Under the pieces are notes generated by a model. The model did no database searches, was not told where the DNA came from, and was given only the letters and a program-made list of their open reading frames with translations. A DNA stretch of 64,000 nt from WTGU01 sp965242855 (GTDB taxonomy: Bacteria > Pseudomonadota > Alphaproteobacteria > UBA828). Of the stretch, positions 27,633 to 36,764 are shown piece after piece (within the stretch, counting starts at the first letter, position 1; every line of letters begins with the position of its first letter). The stretch is taken from NCBI GenBank assembly GCA_965242855.1, contig OZ251509.1, positions 1,736,001 through 1,800,000 of the forward strand, in the 5' to 3' direction. The position numbers and the translations under genes are program-made.

Positions 27633-30515
27633 TCAACCATAGGAGCGATCGCCATTGGCAGATATATCCATAGACGACCGTCCCGCAGTATTCAACCCCA
27701 ATAGTTCGCGGAGTGCGTCGTCGTCCGCGATGTCGGCGGGCCAACCGTAGGCGGTGGCGACGGCGGCGTCGAGGGCCGCGTGGGCGTCGGTGAGCCATTG
27801 GGGGCGGGCGTTGTAGAGGGCGGTCAGGGTGCGGGTCTTGAGTTCCCTCGCCGCTGCTTCGTCGCGGGGGACGGGGCGTTTGGGGTAGCCGGGAACGGGC
27901 TCGTCCACCCACTCCACCCATTCGGGCGGGTTGAGCCAGCGGTCGCGGAGTTCAACGAGTCTCCGCGCGGCCGCGGCGATGGCGGCGGCGCGGGGATCGT
28001 TCGCGTAGTTGGCGGCGGGGGTGTCGGGGGAGAGTCCTTCGGGGAAGGGAAAGGTCTGGAAGATGGCGGTGTGGGTGTAGCGCGGGGTATTGCCCTTACC
28101 GTGCCAAGTGCAGAGGCGGAGCGACCAAGCCTCGTGAAACCGGCTGTGGAGGATGCCGAAGATCGTGTCGTCGTCGCGCGCCACGACGACCAGTTTATGA
28201 TCGGGGCATATCCGCGCGTCGAGCCAGACGAACAGCCGGTGCTTGGCGACCTCCGGCGTCGCGATGTAGCGCGGCAATGCGCCGATCCGCTCGAACATCG
28301 TTTGCCCGGAGCGGTCGTGCCGCCACCAGTTTCGGCGCAAGTCATTGCGGCGATTGCCGTCCCGCGCCGGCTTCACATGGTTCACGACATGGGTGAACGG
28401 CGCTTCGTACAGCGCGGCGGCGGCTTCGCTCATCCCGTGCCCGAAATCGACGATCCATTTGTCCTGCGGGCGCCGTGTCACGTCCATGCCGTTCACCCAT
28501 GGCTTGAGCACGTCGCTATTGGGCCGCCCGTTCGGGTTCGCAGGCAGGCGCAGCCATTCGCGCGCCAAACCACCCGGAACGTCGAACGCGCCTTTCTTGA
28601 TACCACCGACGAACGCCGCGCCGCGATTGCGGGCGAGCTTCGCCGCCTTCGTCAGGTCGGTTGCCGCCGCGGTGAGATCGGCATTGATGCGCGACACGGC
28701 CTCGTCGTTCAGGTGCGCGGCGAGGCCGGCGGTCCCCCGGGCGAAGCAGACGAGCGACACTCGAACGGCGCCGCCGTCCACGACCCACGGTTCGTCCGAC
28801 CATGCATCGAAGATCGTAGAGTCTTCGACGATCCGGTCCAGCACGGCGCGGTTGCGCCCGCCCCGGATCGAGTTCGTCGCCACCAGACCGGCGCGGGTGA
28901 CTGTGCCTTCAGCGACCAATGCGCCCGCCTTGTGGAACCAGTAGCAGACAAGGTCGGCAAACGCGGGAACGGAGCCCTTGTAGAGCTTGCGCACTTGGTC
29001 CGTGTAGTCGTCGCCGAGGGTTTCACGCATGGGCGAATAGCCCAGGAACGGCGGGTTGCCGATCACCACGTCGGCTGCGGGCCACGCCGGCTCCCCGCCG
29101 TCCTCCCCCAGGATCGCGTCCCGGCATTCGATCGTCTCCAAAGGCTTCAGCACCGGGTCCCGCGACTCCGCGAAGCCGTTCCGACGCATCCACTGAATCT
29201 CGCCGATCCACACCGAAACACGCGCCAGTTCCGCCGCATAGGCGTTCACCTCCAGCCCCTTCACGTTCCCAGGGCCAACCTCCGGGAAGCCCCGCTCCAA
29301 ACCCAACGCCTCCCCCTCCAGACGAACACGGTGCTCAAGGTCCTTCAGCGCGTGCAGCCCCAGATACAGGAAGTTCCCCGAACCGCACGCCGGATCGAGT
29401 ACGACGAAGCCCCGCAGGCGCTCCAGGAAGACGCGGAAGCGCCGTTCGCCCTCCGCACGCCGCCGCGTCCGCGTCGCCGCCGCCCGCGCCGCCTCCGCCC
29501 GTTCGAGCGCGGCGGAGACCTCGGCCTTCGCCCCCTCCCACTCGGACAGCAACGGACGCACCACCACCGGCTCCACGATCCGCATGATCTTGTCCCGGTC
29601 CGTGTAGTGCGCCCCAAGCTGCGAGCGCTTGTCCGGGTCCAGCCCGCGTTCGAACAGGGTCCCCAGGATCGAAGGGTCGATTTCAGACCAATCCAAAGCC
29701 GCCGCCTGCAACGCGGTTTCGATCTCCGCCTTCTCCAACGGCAACGCCGCGTCGTCGTCGAACAGCCCGCCGTCGAACCACGATACCGGCTCAAACCCGA
29801 CGCGACCGCCCGTCGCCATGGCGGCGAACAGGGCGCGCGCCAGATCGGCGAACTCGCCTGGACGCTTCCGCGCCTGCTCCAGCATCCGCGTGAACATGGC
29901 GTCCGGCAGCAACCCCACATCCTCAGCGAACATGCAGAACACCAGCCGGTTCACGAAATGCGCCACCGCCCGCGCCTCGTGCCCCCGCCCCCGCAAACTC
30001 TGCGCCAGCGCCGCAAACGCCGACGCCGCACGCTCCGTCAACGCCTGCCGGCTCTCCCCCGGACGCAACCGCTCCGGCGCCGATAACGCCCACTTCAGCT
30101 TGTCCCGAACCGCTCCGTCCGCGAGGTCCTCCAACGCGAACTCGTGCGTCGCGCTCACGCTGTTCGTCCAGTTGGTGCGGATGCGGAACCGCGCCATGTC
30201 CGAGACGATCAGCAGCGGCGGGTTCTCCAGCGCCAGCGCGTATTGCCGGAGTTGATTGAAGGCCGCGTCGAGGTCGGCGTGCTTGCCCTTGTACTCCCAG
30301 GCGAAGCAGTGGCGCTTCCACACGTCGGCCCAGCCGGCGGAACCGCCGTCCTTGCGCGCCCCGCGCTCGAAGCAGTAGCTCTCCCCGGTCGGGTCCGCCT
30401 CCGCCGGCGTCGGCTCCCCCAGAAGCCGGCACAGGTCGATGAAGTGCTCCTGCGAAGCCGAACGCTCCTTCAACCCCGACGCCCGCCACTTCGCGATAAA
30501 CGCACCCGGCGTCAT
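27633..30515 (-). CDS. MmeI-like type IIL restriction-modification enzyme
   Basis: 960-residue single-chain protein combining DNA cleavage and N6-adenine methylation. The N-terminal nuclease has the D-x9-E-x-K arrangement of MmeI (D64, E74, K76 in WADVWKRHCFAWEYKGK). A helical spacer follows to about 300. The methyltransferase has motif I DPACGSGNFLYLGL (D374) and motif IV GNPPF (N487). A target-recognition region (about 600-840, including TWHGKGNTPRYTHTAIFQTFPFP) and a helical end complete it. No frameshift, so it is probably active; target site cannot be predicted. ATG 30515 preferred over 30548 by the MTPGAFIAKWR start. Confidence 0.88.
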   Translation of the reverse strand: MTPGAFIAKWRASGLKERSASQEHFIDLCRLLGEPTPAEADPTGESYCFERGARKDGGSAGWADVWKRHCFAWEYKGKHADLDAAFNQLRQYALALENPPLLIVSDMARFRIRTNWTNSVSATHEFALEDLADGAVRDKLKWALSAPERLRPGESRQALTERAASAFAALAQSLRGRGHEARAVAHFVNRLVFCMFAEDVGLLPDAMFTRMLEQARKRPGEFADLARALFAAMATGGRVGFEPVSWFDGGLFDDDAALPLEKAEIETALQAAALDWSEIDPSILGTLFERGLDPDKRSQLGAHYTDRDKIMRIVEPVVVRPLLSEWEGAKAEVSAALERAEAARAAATRTRRRAEGERRFRVFLERLRGFVVLDPACGSGNFLYLGLHALKDLEHRVRLEGEALGLERGFPEVGPGNVKGLEVNAYAAELARVSVWIGEIQWMRRNGFAESRDPVLKPLETIECRDAILGEDGGEPAWPAADVVIGNPPFLGYSPMRETLGDDYTDQVRKLYKGSVPAFADLVCYWFHKAGALVAEGTVTRAGLVATNSIRGGRNRAVLDRIVEDSTIFDAWSDEPWVVDGGAVRVSLVCFARGTAGLAAHLNDEAVSRINADLTAAATDLTKAAKLARNRGAAFVGGIKKGAFDVPGGLAREWLRLPANPNGRPNSDVLKPWVNGMDVTRRPQDKWIVDFGHGMSEAAAALYEAPFTHVVNHVKPARDGNRRNDLRRNWWRHDRSGQTMFERIGALPRYIATPEVAKHRLFVWLDARICPDHKLVVVARDDDTIFGILHSRFHEAWSLRLCTWHGKGNTPRYTHTAIFQTFPFPEGLSPDTPAANYANDPRAAAIAAAARRLVELRDRWLNPPEWVEWVDEPVPGYPKRPVPRDEAAARELKTRTLTALYNARPQWLTDAHAALDAAVATAYGWPADIADDDALRELLGLNTAGRSSMDISANGDRSYG

Positions 30516-30588
30516 GGCCTGCCCGCCCCCCTCATGGGCCGTCATCATGCGTTCCCACCATGTTCCCTGTCAACCGGCGCGCGCCGCG

Positions 30589-32250
30589 TCAGAGGTAGTA
30601 GAGGAGGAGGCAGGCGGCGAGGAGAAGGAGGAGGGAAAGGGCGGCGGTGCCGGCAGGGGGAGATGGGCGCGGGAGGGGGACGGCGAGCGAGGGAACGGCC
30701 GGGAGGATGGCGCGGAGGCGGGCGGCAGCGGCCGCGGCGGCGGCTTCGGCGCGGCGGGCGAGGCGCGGCAGCAGGCGGCGGTAGAGCCAGTCGGCGTCCA
30801 GGTTCACCGAGCGCAGTTCGGGAGGGTAAAGCCCGGCCAGATTGAGCCAGACGAAGGCCAGCGCCGAGAAGAAGAGCAGCTGAACCTGCGCGAGCACGTG
30901 GCTTCCGGTGTAAGGCGCGTAATCCGCCGGGTACGGCAGGAGCCCGTAGAGCCACGCCGGATAGCAGCCGATGGCGACGCAAAGCGCCGCCGCGAGAGCC
31001 ATGGCGATGCGCATGTTGAGCGGCGGCTCGCGGGTGCGAATACCGGAATCGTGGGCGAAGAAGGCGAAATAGGGGATCTTGATGCCGGCGTGGTGGAAGA
31101 CGCCGGCGGACGCGAAGAGAAGGAGTATCCAGACGATCCAGTGCCCCTCCGCCGCCGCGGCCGCCATGACCATCGACTTGCTGACGAAGCCGGAGAACAG
31201 CGGAAAGGCCGAAATCGACGCCGCGCCGACGATGCAGAGCGCGGTCGTCTGCGGCATCGACTTGTAAAGCCCGCCGAGTTCGGAGCCGTCGATCCGGCCC
31301 GTCTGGTGCAGGACCGCGCCCATCGACATCAGCAACAGCCCCTTGAAGATCACGTCGTTGAAGGCATGCGACACGGCGCCGTTGAGCGCCAGCGCCGAGC
31401 CGATGCCGATGCCGACCACCATGAAGCCGATCTGGTTGATCATGCTGTAGGCGAGCACGCGGCGCAGATCGTTCTCGATGACGGCATAGAAGATCGGGAA
31501 CGCCGTCATCGCCGTGCCGATGTAGATCAGCGCCTCCGTCCCCGCATAGCCGCGCGCCAGGGCGTACACCGCAAGCTTGGTGGTGAAGGCGCTGAGGAAC
31601 ACCGTCCCGGCCGGCGTCGATTCCGGATAGGCGTCCGTCAGCCACATATGCATCAGCGGGAAGCCACACTTGATGCCGAAGGCGACGAAGATCAGCACGC
31701 CGCCGATGCCGTCGATCCCGATATGCCCGAAGGCGGAGGAGCCGGTTTCGCCGATCACGACCACGGCCCCGGCCAGAAGCAGGAGGCCGGAGGTCAACTG
31801 GAACACCAGGTAGCGCATGGCCGCGGCGGTCGCGCGCGGGGCGCGGCCGGCCAGGATCAGAAGCGCGGAGCCCAGCGTCGCCGCCTCCCAGAAGAGGAAC
31901 AGGCTTATCAGATCCCCGGCGAACACCGCGCCGAGCGCGGCCCCGGCATAGAGCAGGGCCCCGGCCTGTTGCAGGCGGTCGGCCGTATGGAACGCGAAAA
32001 CCGCGCCGAGGAAGGCGGCCAGATGGAACAAGAGGCCGAACAGGAGGCTCAACGAATCGACCCGGAGGAGGACGAGCCGCGTCTCGAACAGGCCCACTTC
32101 AAAGCCGCCGCCGCCCCACAGGCCCCACAAGGCGAGGCCGCCCGCGAGCGGCGTCGCCACCAGGAGGAGGCGCCGCGCCCGCGCCGGCAGCAGGGGGATC
32201 AGAGCCGCCGCCGCCAGGAAGACGAACGCCGGCGGGACGCTATTCGTCAT
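30589..32250 (-). CDS. Mrp-type antiporter MrpD-like subunit (third copy)
   Basis: 553-residue polytopic proton-translocating subunit of the NuoL/M/N-MrpA/D superfamily with roughly 14-15 hydrophobic helices. The key membrane glutamate is in LFLFWEAATLGSALL, and lysines in GIKCGFPLMHMWL and HAFNDVIFKGLLLMSMG. The C-terminal 80 residues are an alanine/arginine-rich segment plus a last helix (LSLLLLLAACLLLYYL), longer than in ordinary MrpD. Start ATG at 32250 overlaps the 80-residue gene by 11 bp. Last gene of the antiporter operon. Confidence 0.85.
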   Translation of the reverse strand: MTNSVPPAFVFLAAAALIPLLPARARRLLLVATPLAGGLALWGLWGGGGFEVGLFETRLVLLRVDSLSLLFGLLFHLAAFLGAVFAFHTADRLQQAGALLYAGAALGAVFAGDLISLFLFWEAATLGSALLILAGRAPRATAAAMRYLVFQLTSGLLLLAGAVVVIGETGSSAFGHIGIDGIGGVLIFVAFGIKCGFPLMHMWLTDAYPESTPAGTVFLSAFTTKLAVYALARGYAGTEALIYIGTAMTAFPIFYAVIENDLRRVLAYSMINQIGFMVVGIGIGSALALNGAVSHAFNDVIFKGLLLMSMGAVLHQTGRIDGSELGGLYKSMPQTTALCIVGAASISAFPLFSGFVSKSMVMAAAAAEGHWIVWILLLFASAGVFHHAGIKIPYFAFFAHDSGIRTREPPLNMRIAMALAAALCVAIGCYPAWLYGLLPYPADYAPYTGSHVLAQVQLLFFSALAFVWLNLAGLYPPELRSVNLDADWLYRRLLPRLARRAEAAAAAAAARLRAILPAVPSLAVPLPRPSPPAGTAALSLLLLLAACLLLYYL

Positions 32251-32482
32251 AGTAGCCCTCGCGCCGCATCAGGAGGCGGCGCATCCCCTTCGCGGCCAGG
32301 ACGAGCACGACACAGGCCACGAAGCCGAAGAAACCGTGGAAGCCGAACCAGCCCTCCCAATGGAATTCGGCATGACGGTGAAAGCCCGCGTCGATCACCA
32401 GGACGGCGAGGCAGAGCCCGGCGAAGAGGCGGATCAGGAGGATCACGTTCCTGCGCGAGTCGAGCCAGTATTTCTTTTCCAT
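32240..32482 (-). CDS. Small two-helix membrane protein of the antiporter operon
   Basis: 80-residue protein with two predicted membrane helices (about VILLIRLFAGLCLAVLVID and HGFFGFVACVVLVLAAKG) joined by a loop holding HRHAEFHWEGWFGFHG, which is rich in histidine and aromatic residues. No family name is known to me. It sits between the second and third MrpD-like genes, overlapping the third by 11 bp, so it is likely a structural subunit of the complex. The short C-terminus ends REGYYDE. Confidence 0.75.
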   Translation of the reverse strand: MEKKYWLDSRRNVILLIRLFAGLCLAVLVIDAGFHRHAEFHWEGWFGFHGFFGFVACVVLVLAAKGMRRLLMRREGYYDE

Positions 32483-32491
32483 GACCGGCCT

Positions 32492-33961
32492 TTACGGCAA
32501 CACACTCAGAGGTTGGACGAGGTCGTGGAGAAAGCGCGGATAGCAGAACAGGAGGACGGTGCCGAGCGCGGTCACGACCATGGCGACGAGCAGGGGCCAC
32601 GGCGCCTCCGCCCGCCCGGGCGCGACCGGCGGCCGGGCGCCCGCCGCCGGGAAAAAGGCGCGCAGGAGGATCGGCAGGAAATAGAGCGCGTTGAGCAGCG
32701 CGCTCGCCAGCAGGACGGCGACGGCCGCCATGTGGTGGCCGCTCTCCGCGCCGGTCACGAGATACCACTTGCTCCACAGGGCGGCGAAGGGCGGCAGGCC
32801 GATCAGGCTCAAGGCGCCGATCGCGAAGGCGCCCATGGTGATCGGCATCCGGTGGCCGATGCCGTCGAGCTCGCTGACCAGCGTCTTGTGCGCGGCCGTG
32901 TAGATGGCGCCGGCGCAGAAGAAAAGCGTGATCTTGCCGAAGGCGTGGGCGGCGATGTGCATCGCCCCGCCCACGACGCCCGCCCCCGTGGCGAGCGCGC
33001 CGCCCAACACCACGTAGGCGAGCTGGCTCACGGTGGAATAGGCCAGCCGGCGCTTGAGATCGTCCTGGCGGAGCGCGATCAGGGAGGCGAGCAGGATCGT
33101 GGCGCAGGCCACCGCGACGAGCCATTCGTTGCCGGCCACCGAGCGCAGGAAATCCAGGCCGAAGACATAGACCAGGACCTTCAGGACCGTGAACACGCCG
33201 GCCTTGACCACCGCCACCGCGTGCAGGAGCGCGCTCACCGGGGCGGGCGCCACCATCGCCGCGGGAAGCCAGGCGTGGAACGGCATCAGGGCGGCCTTGC
33301 CGATGCCGAACACGTAGAGCACGAGAAGGACGGCGGCGGCCCCCTCCGAGACCGCGCCGGCGAGGATTCCGCCCGCGCGGAAATCCAGCGTGCCCGCCTC
33401 CACCCACGTCCAGAGGATCGCGAGGAGCTGCAGCAGGATCGAGGTGGAAAGCAGCAGGCCGAGGTAGATCCGCCCTGCGCGCCGCGCCGCCGCGCCGCCG
33501 CTATGGGTCACCAGCGGATAGGTCGCCAGGGTCAGTGCCTCGTAGAAGAGGAAGAGGGTGAACATGTTGGCGGCGAAGGCGATGCCGACGGCACTGGCCA
33601 GCGCGACCGCGAAACAGGCGTGGAAGCGGCTGCGGTGTTCCTCCCGGTTGGCCCGGAGGTAGCCGATCGAATAGACCGTCGTCGGCAGCCAGAGGAAGGA
33701 CGCCACCAGCGCGAACGCCATGCCGAGCGGTTCCAGCGCGAAGGCGAGCGGCAGGCCGGGCACCACCTCGAAGAGCGCGACCCGCGGCGCCTCCCCCGCC
33801 ATGACCGCCGGCACCAGGGAGGCGGTCAGGCCGAACAGGGCCGCGGCCGTCGCCAGAGACACCGCCTCCCGCAGCGGCGGGCGCCGCCCGATCGCCCCGA
33901 TCAGCACGGCGCCGAGAAGCGGGACGGCGAGCGCCGCGAGCAGCTGGGGCGCGTGGCTCAC
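32492..33961 (-). CDS. Mrp-type antiporter MrpD-like subunit (second copy)
   Basis: 489-residue NuoL/M/N-family membrane subunit with about 14 helices. Membrane glutamate in LFLFYEALTLATY, lysine in KAALMPFHAWLPAAMVAPAPVSALLHAVAVVKAG and AHAFGKITLFF, all on the proton pathway of the superfamily. The PAPVSALLHA motif is closer to NuoL/MrpA than to MrpD, so it may replace the missing N-terminal part of MrpA. Start is GTG at 33961 overlapping the mrpD stop as GTGA. Confidence 0.88.
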   Translation of the reverse strand: MSHAPQLLAALAVPLLGAVLIGAIGRRPPLREAVSLATAAALFGLTASLVPAVMAGEAPRVALFEVVPGLPLAFALEPLGMAFALVASFLWLPTTVYSIGYLRANREEHRSRFHACFAVALASAVGIAFAANMFTLFLFYEALTLATYPLVTHSGGAAARRAGRIYLGLLLSTSILLQLLAILWTWVEAGTLDFRAGGILAGAVSEGAAAVLLVLYVFGIGKAALMPFHAWLPAAMVAPAPVSALLHAVAVVKAGVFTVLKVLVYVFGLDFLRSVAGNEWLVAVACATILLASLIALRQDDLKRRLAYSTVSQLAYVVLGGALATGAGVVGGAMHIAAHAFGKITLFFCAGAIYTAAHKTLVSELDGIGHRMPITMGAFAIGALSLIGLPPFAALWSKWYLVTGAESGHHMAAVAVLLASALLNALYFLPILLRAFFPAAGARPPVAPGRAEAPWPLLVAMVVTALGTVLLFCYPRFLHDLVQPLSVLP

Positions 33962-35439
33962 GGCGCCGCGCCGAGGAGCGCCGTCGCCGCGCGCCCGGCG
34001 ACGCCCACGGTAAGCTCCGTGTGCAGGCCGAAATAGAGCGAGCCCGCGATCAGCAGCGCCGTCGAGAGCTGCATGGCCCAGGGCGCCTCGCGGACGGCGC
34101 CGGCGCCGGGCGGCGGCGGGTGGAAATAGGCCGCCTCCACGAAGCGGCCGACATAGGCGAGCGCCAACAGGGAGCCGAACAGCACGAAGAGCGCGACGGG
34201 CCACAGGTCGGCCTCGAGCGCGCCCTGCACGAGATACCATTTGCTGACGAAGCCCGAGGTCGCGGGCACCCCGACCAACCCCAGGCCGCCGATGACGACG
34301 AGCGCGGAGGTGAGCGGCATCCGGCGGCCGAGCCCGTGGAGAGCGGCCAGTTCCGTCGCGCCGAGCCGATGGGCGACGGCCCCGGCCGCCAGGAACAGCC
34401 CGCCCTTCATGAGGGCATGGTTGAAGACGTGGACCAGCGCGCCCGTCACGCCGGTGACCGAGGCGAGGCCGATGCCGACGCCGAGATAGCCGATCTGCCC
34501 TACGCTCGAATACGCGAGCAGGCGCTTCAGGTCGGCCTGGAGGAAGGCGACGAGGGAACCGGCCAGGATCGCGATCACCGAGAGCGCGAGGAGCAGCTCC
34601 GCCAGGGGCAGCGCGCCGAACGCGAAGGGCGCGCCGAACACCGTGAAGGCGAAGCGCAGCAGCACGTAGGCGCCGACCTTGGTCGCGGTCGCGGCCAGGA
34701 AGGCGGCGACGAAGGACGGCGCGCGGGCGTAGGCCTCGGGCAGCCAGAGATGGAAGGGAAAGAGCGCGAGCTTGACCAGGACGCCCGTGGTGATCAGCGC
34801 AAAGGCCGCGAGGACGGCCGGCGTCTCCCCCAGCGCGGGCACGCGCTGGGCGAGATCGGCGAGGTTGAGCGTGCCCGTCCTGGCGTAGAGGAAGCCGATC
34901 CCGGCCAGGATCAGGGTCGCGCCGACGGTGCCCAGGATCAGGTAGCGGTAGGCCGCCGTCAGCGCCCGACGCGGCCGCCCGAGCGCGATCAGGACGTAGC
35001 TGGCGAGGGAGGAGATTTCCAGAAAGACGTAGATGTTGAAGGCGTCGCCGGTCGCCACGATGCCGAGAAGGCCGGTGAGCGCGAGCAGGAAGACGGCGTA
35101 GAAGAGATGTCGACGCCGGGGCGCGATCTCCTCCTCCACGCTCCGCAGGGCGTAGGGCATGGCGAGCGCCGCGATCCCGGCGACCACCAGGAGGACGAAG
35201 GCGTTGAGGCCGTCGAGTCGATATTCGATGCCGAAGGGCGGCGCCCAGCCGCCGAGGCGGTAGGAGATGGGGCCGCTCTCCAGCACCCGATCGAGCAGCA
35301 GGGCGGCGATGGCCAGCAGGCCGAAGCAGACCGCCGTGGCGAGGCCCCAGGCGGCGCGGCCGCGGCGCAGCAGCACGCAGAGCGGCGCGGCGGCGAGCGG
35401 CACGGCGACTTGCAGCGCCGGCAGGTGGCTCGCGATCAT
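33958..35439 (-). CDS. mrpD: Monovalent cation/H+ antiporter subunit D
   Basis: 493-residue MrpD, the first of three paralogues in the operon and the one at the canonical place after mrpC. About 14 membrane helices; membrane glutamate in IYVFLEISSLASYVL, lysine in VLVKLALFPFHLWLPEAYARAPSFV and FNHALMKGGLFL. The complex exchanges Na+ (or other monovalent cations) for protons across the inner membrane in pH and salt homeostasis. ATG at 35439 overlaps the mrpC stop as ATGA. Confidence 0.92.
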   Translation of the reverse strand: MIASHLPALQVAVPLAAAPLCVLLRRGRAAWGLATAVCFGLLAIAALLLDRVLESGPISYRLGGWAPPFGIEYRLDGLNAFVLLVVAGIAALAMPYALRSVEEEIAPRRRHLFYAVFLLALTGLLGIVATGDAFNIYVFLEISSLASYVLIALGRPRRALTAAYRYLILGTVGATLILAGIGFLYARTGTLNLADLAQRVPALGETPAVLAAFALITTGVLVKLALFPFHLWLPEAYARAPSFVAAFLAATATKVGAYVLLRFAFTVFGAPFAFGALPLAELLLALSVIAILAGSLVAFLQADLKRLLAYSSVGQIGYLGVGIGLASVTGVTGALVHVFNHALMKGGLFLAAGAVAHRLGATELAALHGLGRRMPLTSALVVIGGLGLVGVPATSGFVSKWYLVQGALEADLWPVALFVLFGSLLALAYVGRFVEAAYFHPPPPGAGAVREAPWAMQLSTALLIAGSLYFGLHTELTVGVAGRAATALLGAAP

Positions 35440-35798
35440 CCGCCGCCCGGCGCGTCGTCCAGCGCGGCGAGCTCGTCTTCCTCGACGGTCCCGTAGGCGC
35501 GCCGGATCGCCACCGCCAGCGCCAGCCCGACCGCGAGGGTCGAGACGGAGACGACGATCGCCGTCAGAATCAGCACGTGGGGCAGCGGGTTGGAATAGAT
35601 TCGATACGCAGGGTCCAGGATGGGCGCGGTGCCGCCCTCGACCTTGCCCAGGGTGACGTAGAGCAGGAAGACCGCGCTCTGGAAGACGCTCAGGCCGATC
35701 AGTTTCTTGACGAGGTTGGCGGGCGCGATCACGGCGTAAAGGCCGATCATCGCGAGCACGACCGCCGCCCAGTAGTTGATCTGCGCAAGGGCCTCCAC
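35436..35798 (-). CDS. mrpC: Monovalent cation/H+ antiporter subunit C (NuoK-like)
   Basis: 120-residue MrpC with three helices, homologous to NuoK. The first helix AAVVLAMIGLYAVIAPANLV, then LIGLSVFQSAVFLLYVTLG, and after a short loop DPAYRIYSNPLPHVLILTAIVV is the family hallmark. Start GTG at 35798 stands one base downstream of the mrpB stop. Ends with an acidic tail EEDELAALDDAPGGG. Confidence 0.92.
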   Translation of the reverse strand: MEALAQINYWAAVVLAMIGLYAVIAPANLVKKLIGLSVFQSAVFLLYVTLGKVEGGTAPILDPAYRIYSNPLPHVLILTAIVVSVSTLAVGLALAVAIRRAYGTVEEDELAALDDAPGGG

Positions 35799-35799
35799 C

Positions 35800-36213
35800 T
35801 CAGCGCCGCTCGGCGAAGACGGAGAAGACGATCGTCATCACGGCGGCCACCGCGACGCCGACGCCGATCTCGATGGCGATGATGCCGACATGGTTGCCGA
35901 AGGTCGGATCCGCCGCAAGCGCGCCGTATTCGAGGAAGCGCCCGCCGCCGATCATCGCGGCGACGCCGACTCCGGCATAGAGCAGCACGCCGGCGCAGGC
36001 GAGGGCCACGAGGACGCGGAGCGGGGCCACGCGCCTGGCCGCGCGGGCGCCGAAGACCAGGCCGTAGAGGACTAGCCCTGCGCCGAAGATCACGCCCGCC
36101 TGGAAGCCGCCGCCCGGCCCGTAATCGCCGTGCATCTGGACGTAGAGGGCGAAGAGCAGGATCGGCGGGATCAGCAGCTTCGCGACCACGCGCAGGACGA
36201 GGAGATCGCTCAT
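35800..36213 (-). CDS. mrpB: Monovalent cation/H+ antiporter subunit B
   Basis: 137-residue MrpB (MnhB domain) with four hydrophobic helices. LLIPPILLFALYVQMHGDYGPGGGFQAGVI is the family signature, followed by GLVLYGLVFG and a C-terminal HVGIIAIEIGVGVAVAAVMT segment. Start ATG at 36213 overlaps the preceding DUF4040 gene as ATGA; the stop is one base before the mrpC start. Membrane subunit of the antiporter core near MrpC. Confidence 0.92.
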   Translation of the reverse strand: MSDLLVLRVVAKLLIPPILLFALYVQMHGDYGPGGGFQAGVIFGAGLVLYGLVFGARAARRVAPLRVLVALACAGVLLYAGVGVAAMIGGGRFLEYGALAADPTFGNHVGIIAIEIGVGVAVAAVMTIVFSVFAERR

Positions 36214-36764
36214 TCGGGAGGGTCCGCCGTCGTCGCACGCCGCCGTCGGGAGAGGCCGATCAGCGCCAGGACGCCGATCCCGGCGGTGAAGATCACCGTG
36301 ACCTCGCCCAGGGTGTCGAAGCCGCGATAGGAGGCGAGCACAGCGGTCACCACGTTGGGAACGCCGGTCTCGGCCTCCGCCCGCTCGATGTAGTAAGGGG
36401 CCACGTGAAGCTGGGCCGGCGCCGCCGGGTCGCCGAAGCCGGGCAGGTCGAGGGTGCCGTAGATCAGCAGGCCGCCGGCGGCCAGCGCGGCCGCGCCCGC
36501 GAGCCAGGGCCGGCGATGCCTGATCCGCTCCTGGCGGCCGATCGCGGCGATGGCGAGCAGCATGAAGACGGTGGTCACGCCGGCGCCGACCGCGGCCTCG
36601 GTGAAGGCCACGTCCACCGCGTCGAGCAGCACCCAGAGGGCCGCCGCGACGAGGCTGTGGATGCCGAGGGTGAGCGCGGCCGCCAGCAGGTTGCGGAGCG
36701 CGATCACGATCAGCGCCGTCGCCACCAGCAGGGCCAGAAGCGCGATGTCGACGGCGAGTTCTAT
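36210..36764 (-). CDS. MrpA C-terminal-like subunit (DUF4040/MbhD-MbhE type), possible ATA start
   Basis: 184-residue membrane protein equal to the tail of a standard MrpA: an MbhD/DUF4040 part (LLALLVATALIVIALRNLLA, then DAVDVAFTEAAVGAGVTTVF with the conserved acidic residues) and an MbhE part (ASYRGFDTLGEVTVIFTAGIGVLALIGL). Here it is a separate gene. No ATG, GTG or TTG fits: the coding frame runs to an ATA at 36764 that overlaps the mrpG stop as ATAG, mirroring the ATGA/GTGA pattern of the operon. A start inside the first helix would truncate it, so the ATA start is inferred. Confidence 0.8.
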   Translation of the reverse strand: MELAVDIALLALLVATALIVIALRNLLAAALTLGIHSLVAAALWVLLDAVDVAFTEAAVGAGVTTVFMLLAIAAIGRQERIRHRRPWLAGAAALAAGGLLIYGTLDLPGFGDPAAPAQLHVAPYYIERAEAETGVPNVVTAVLASYRGFDTLGEVTVIFTAGIGVLALIGLSRRRRATTADPPE

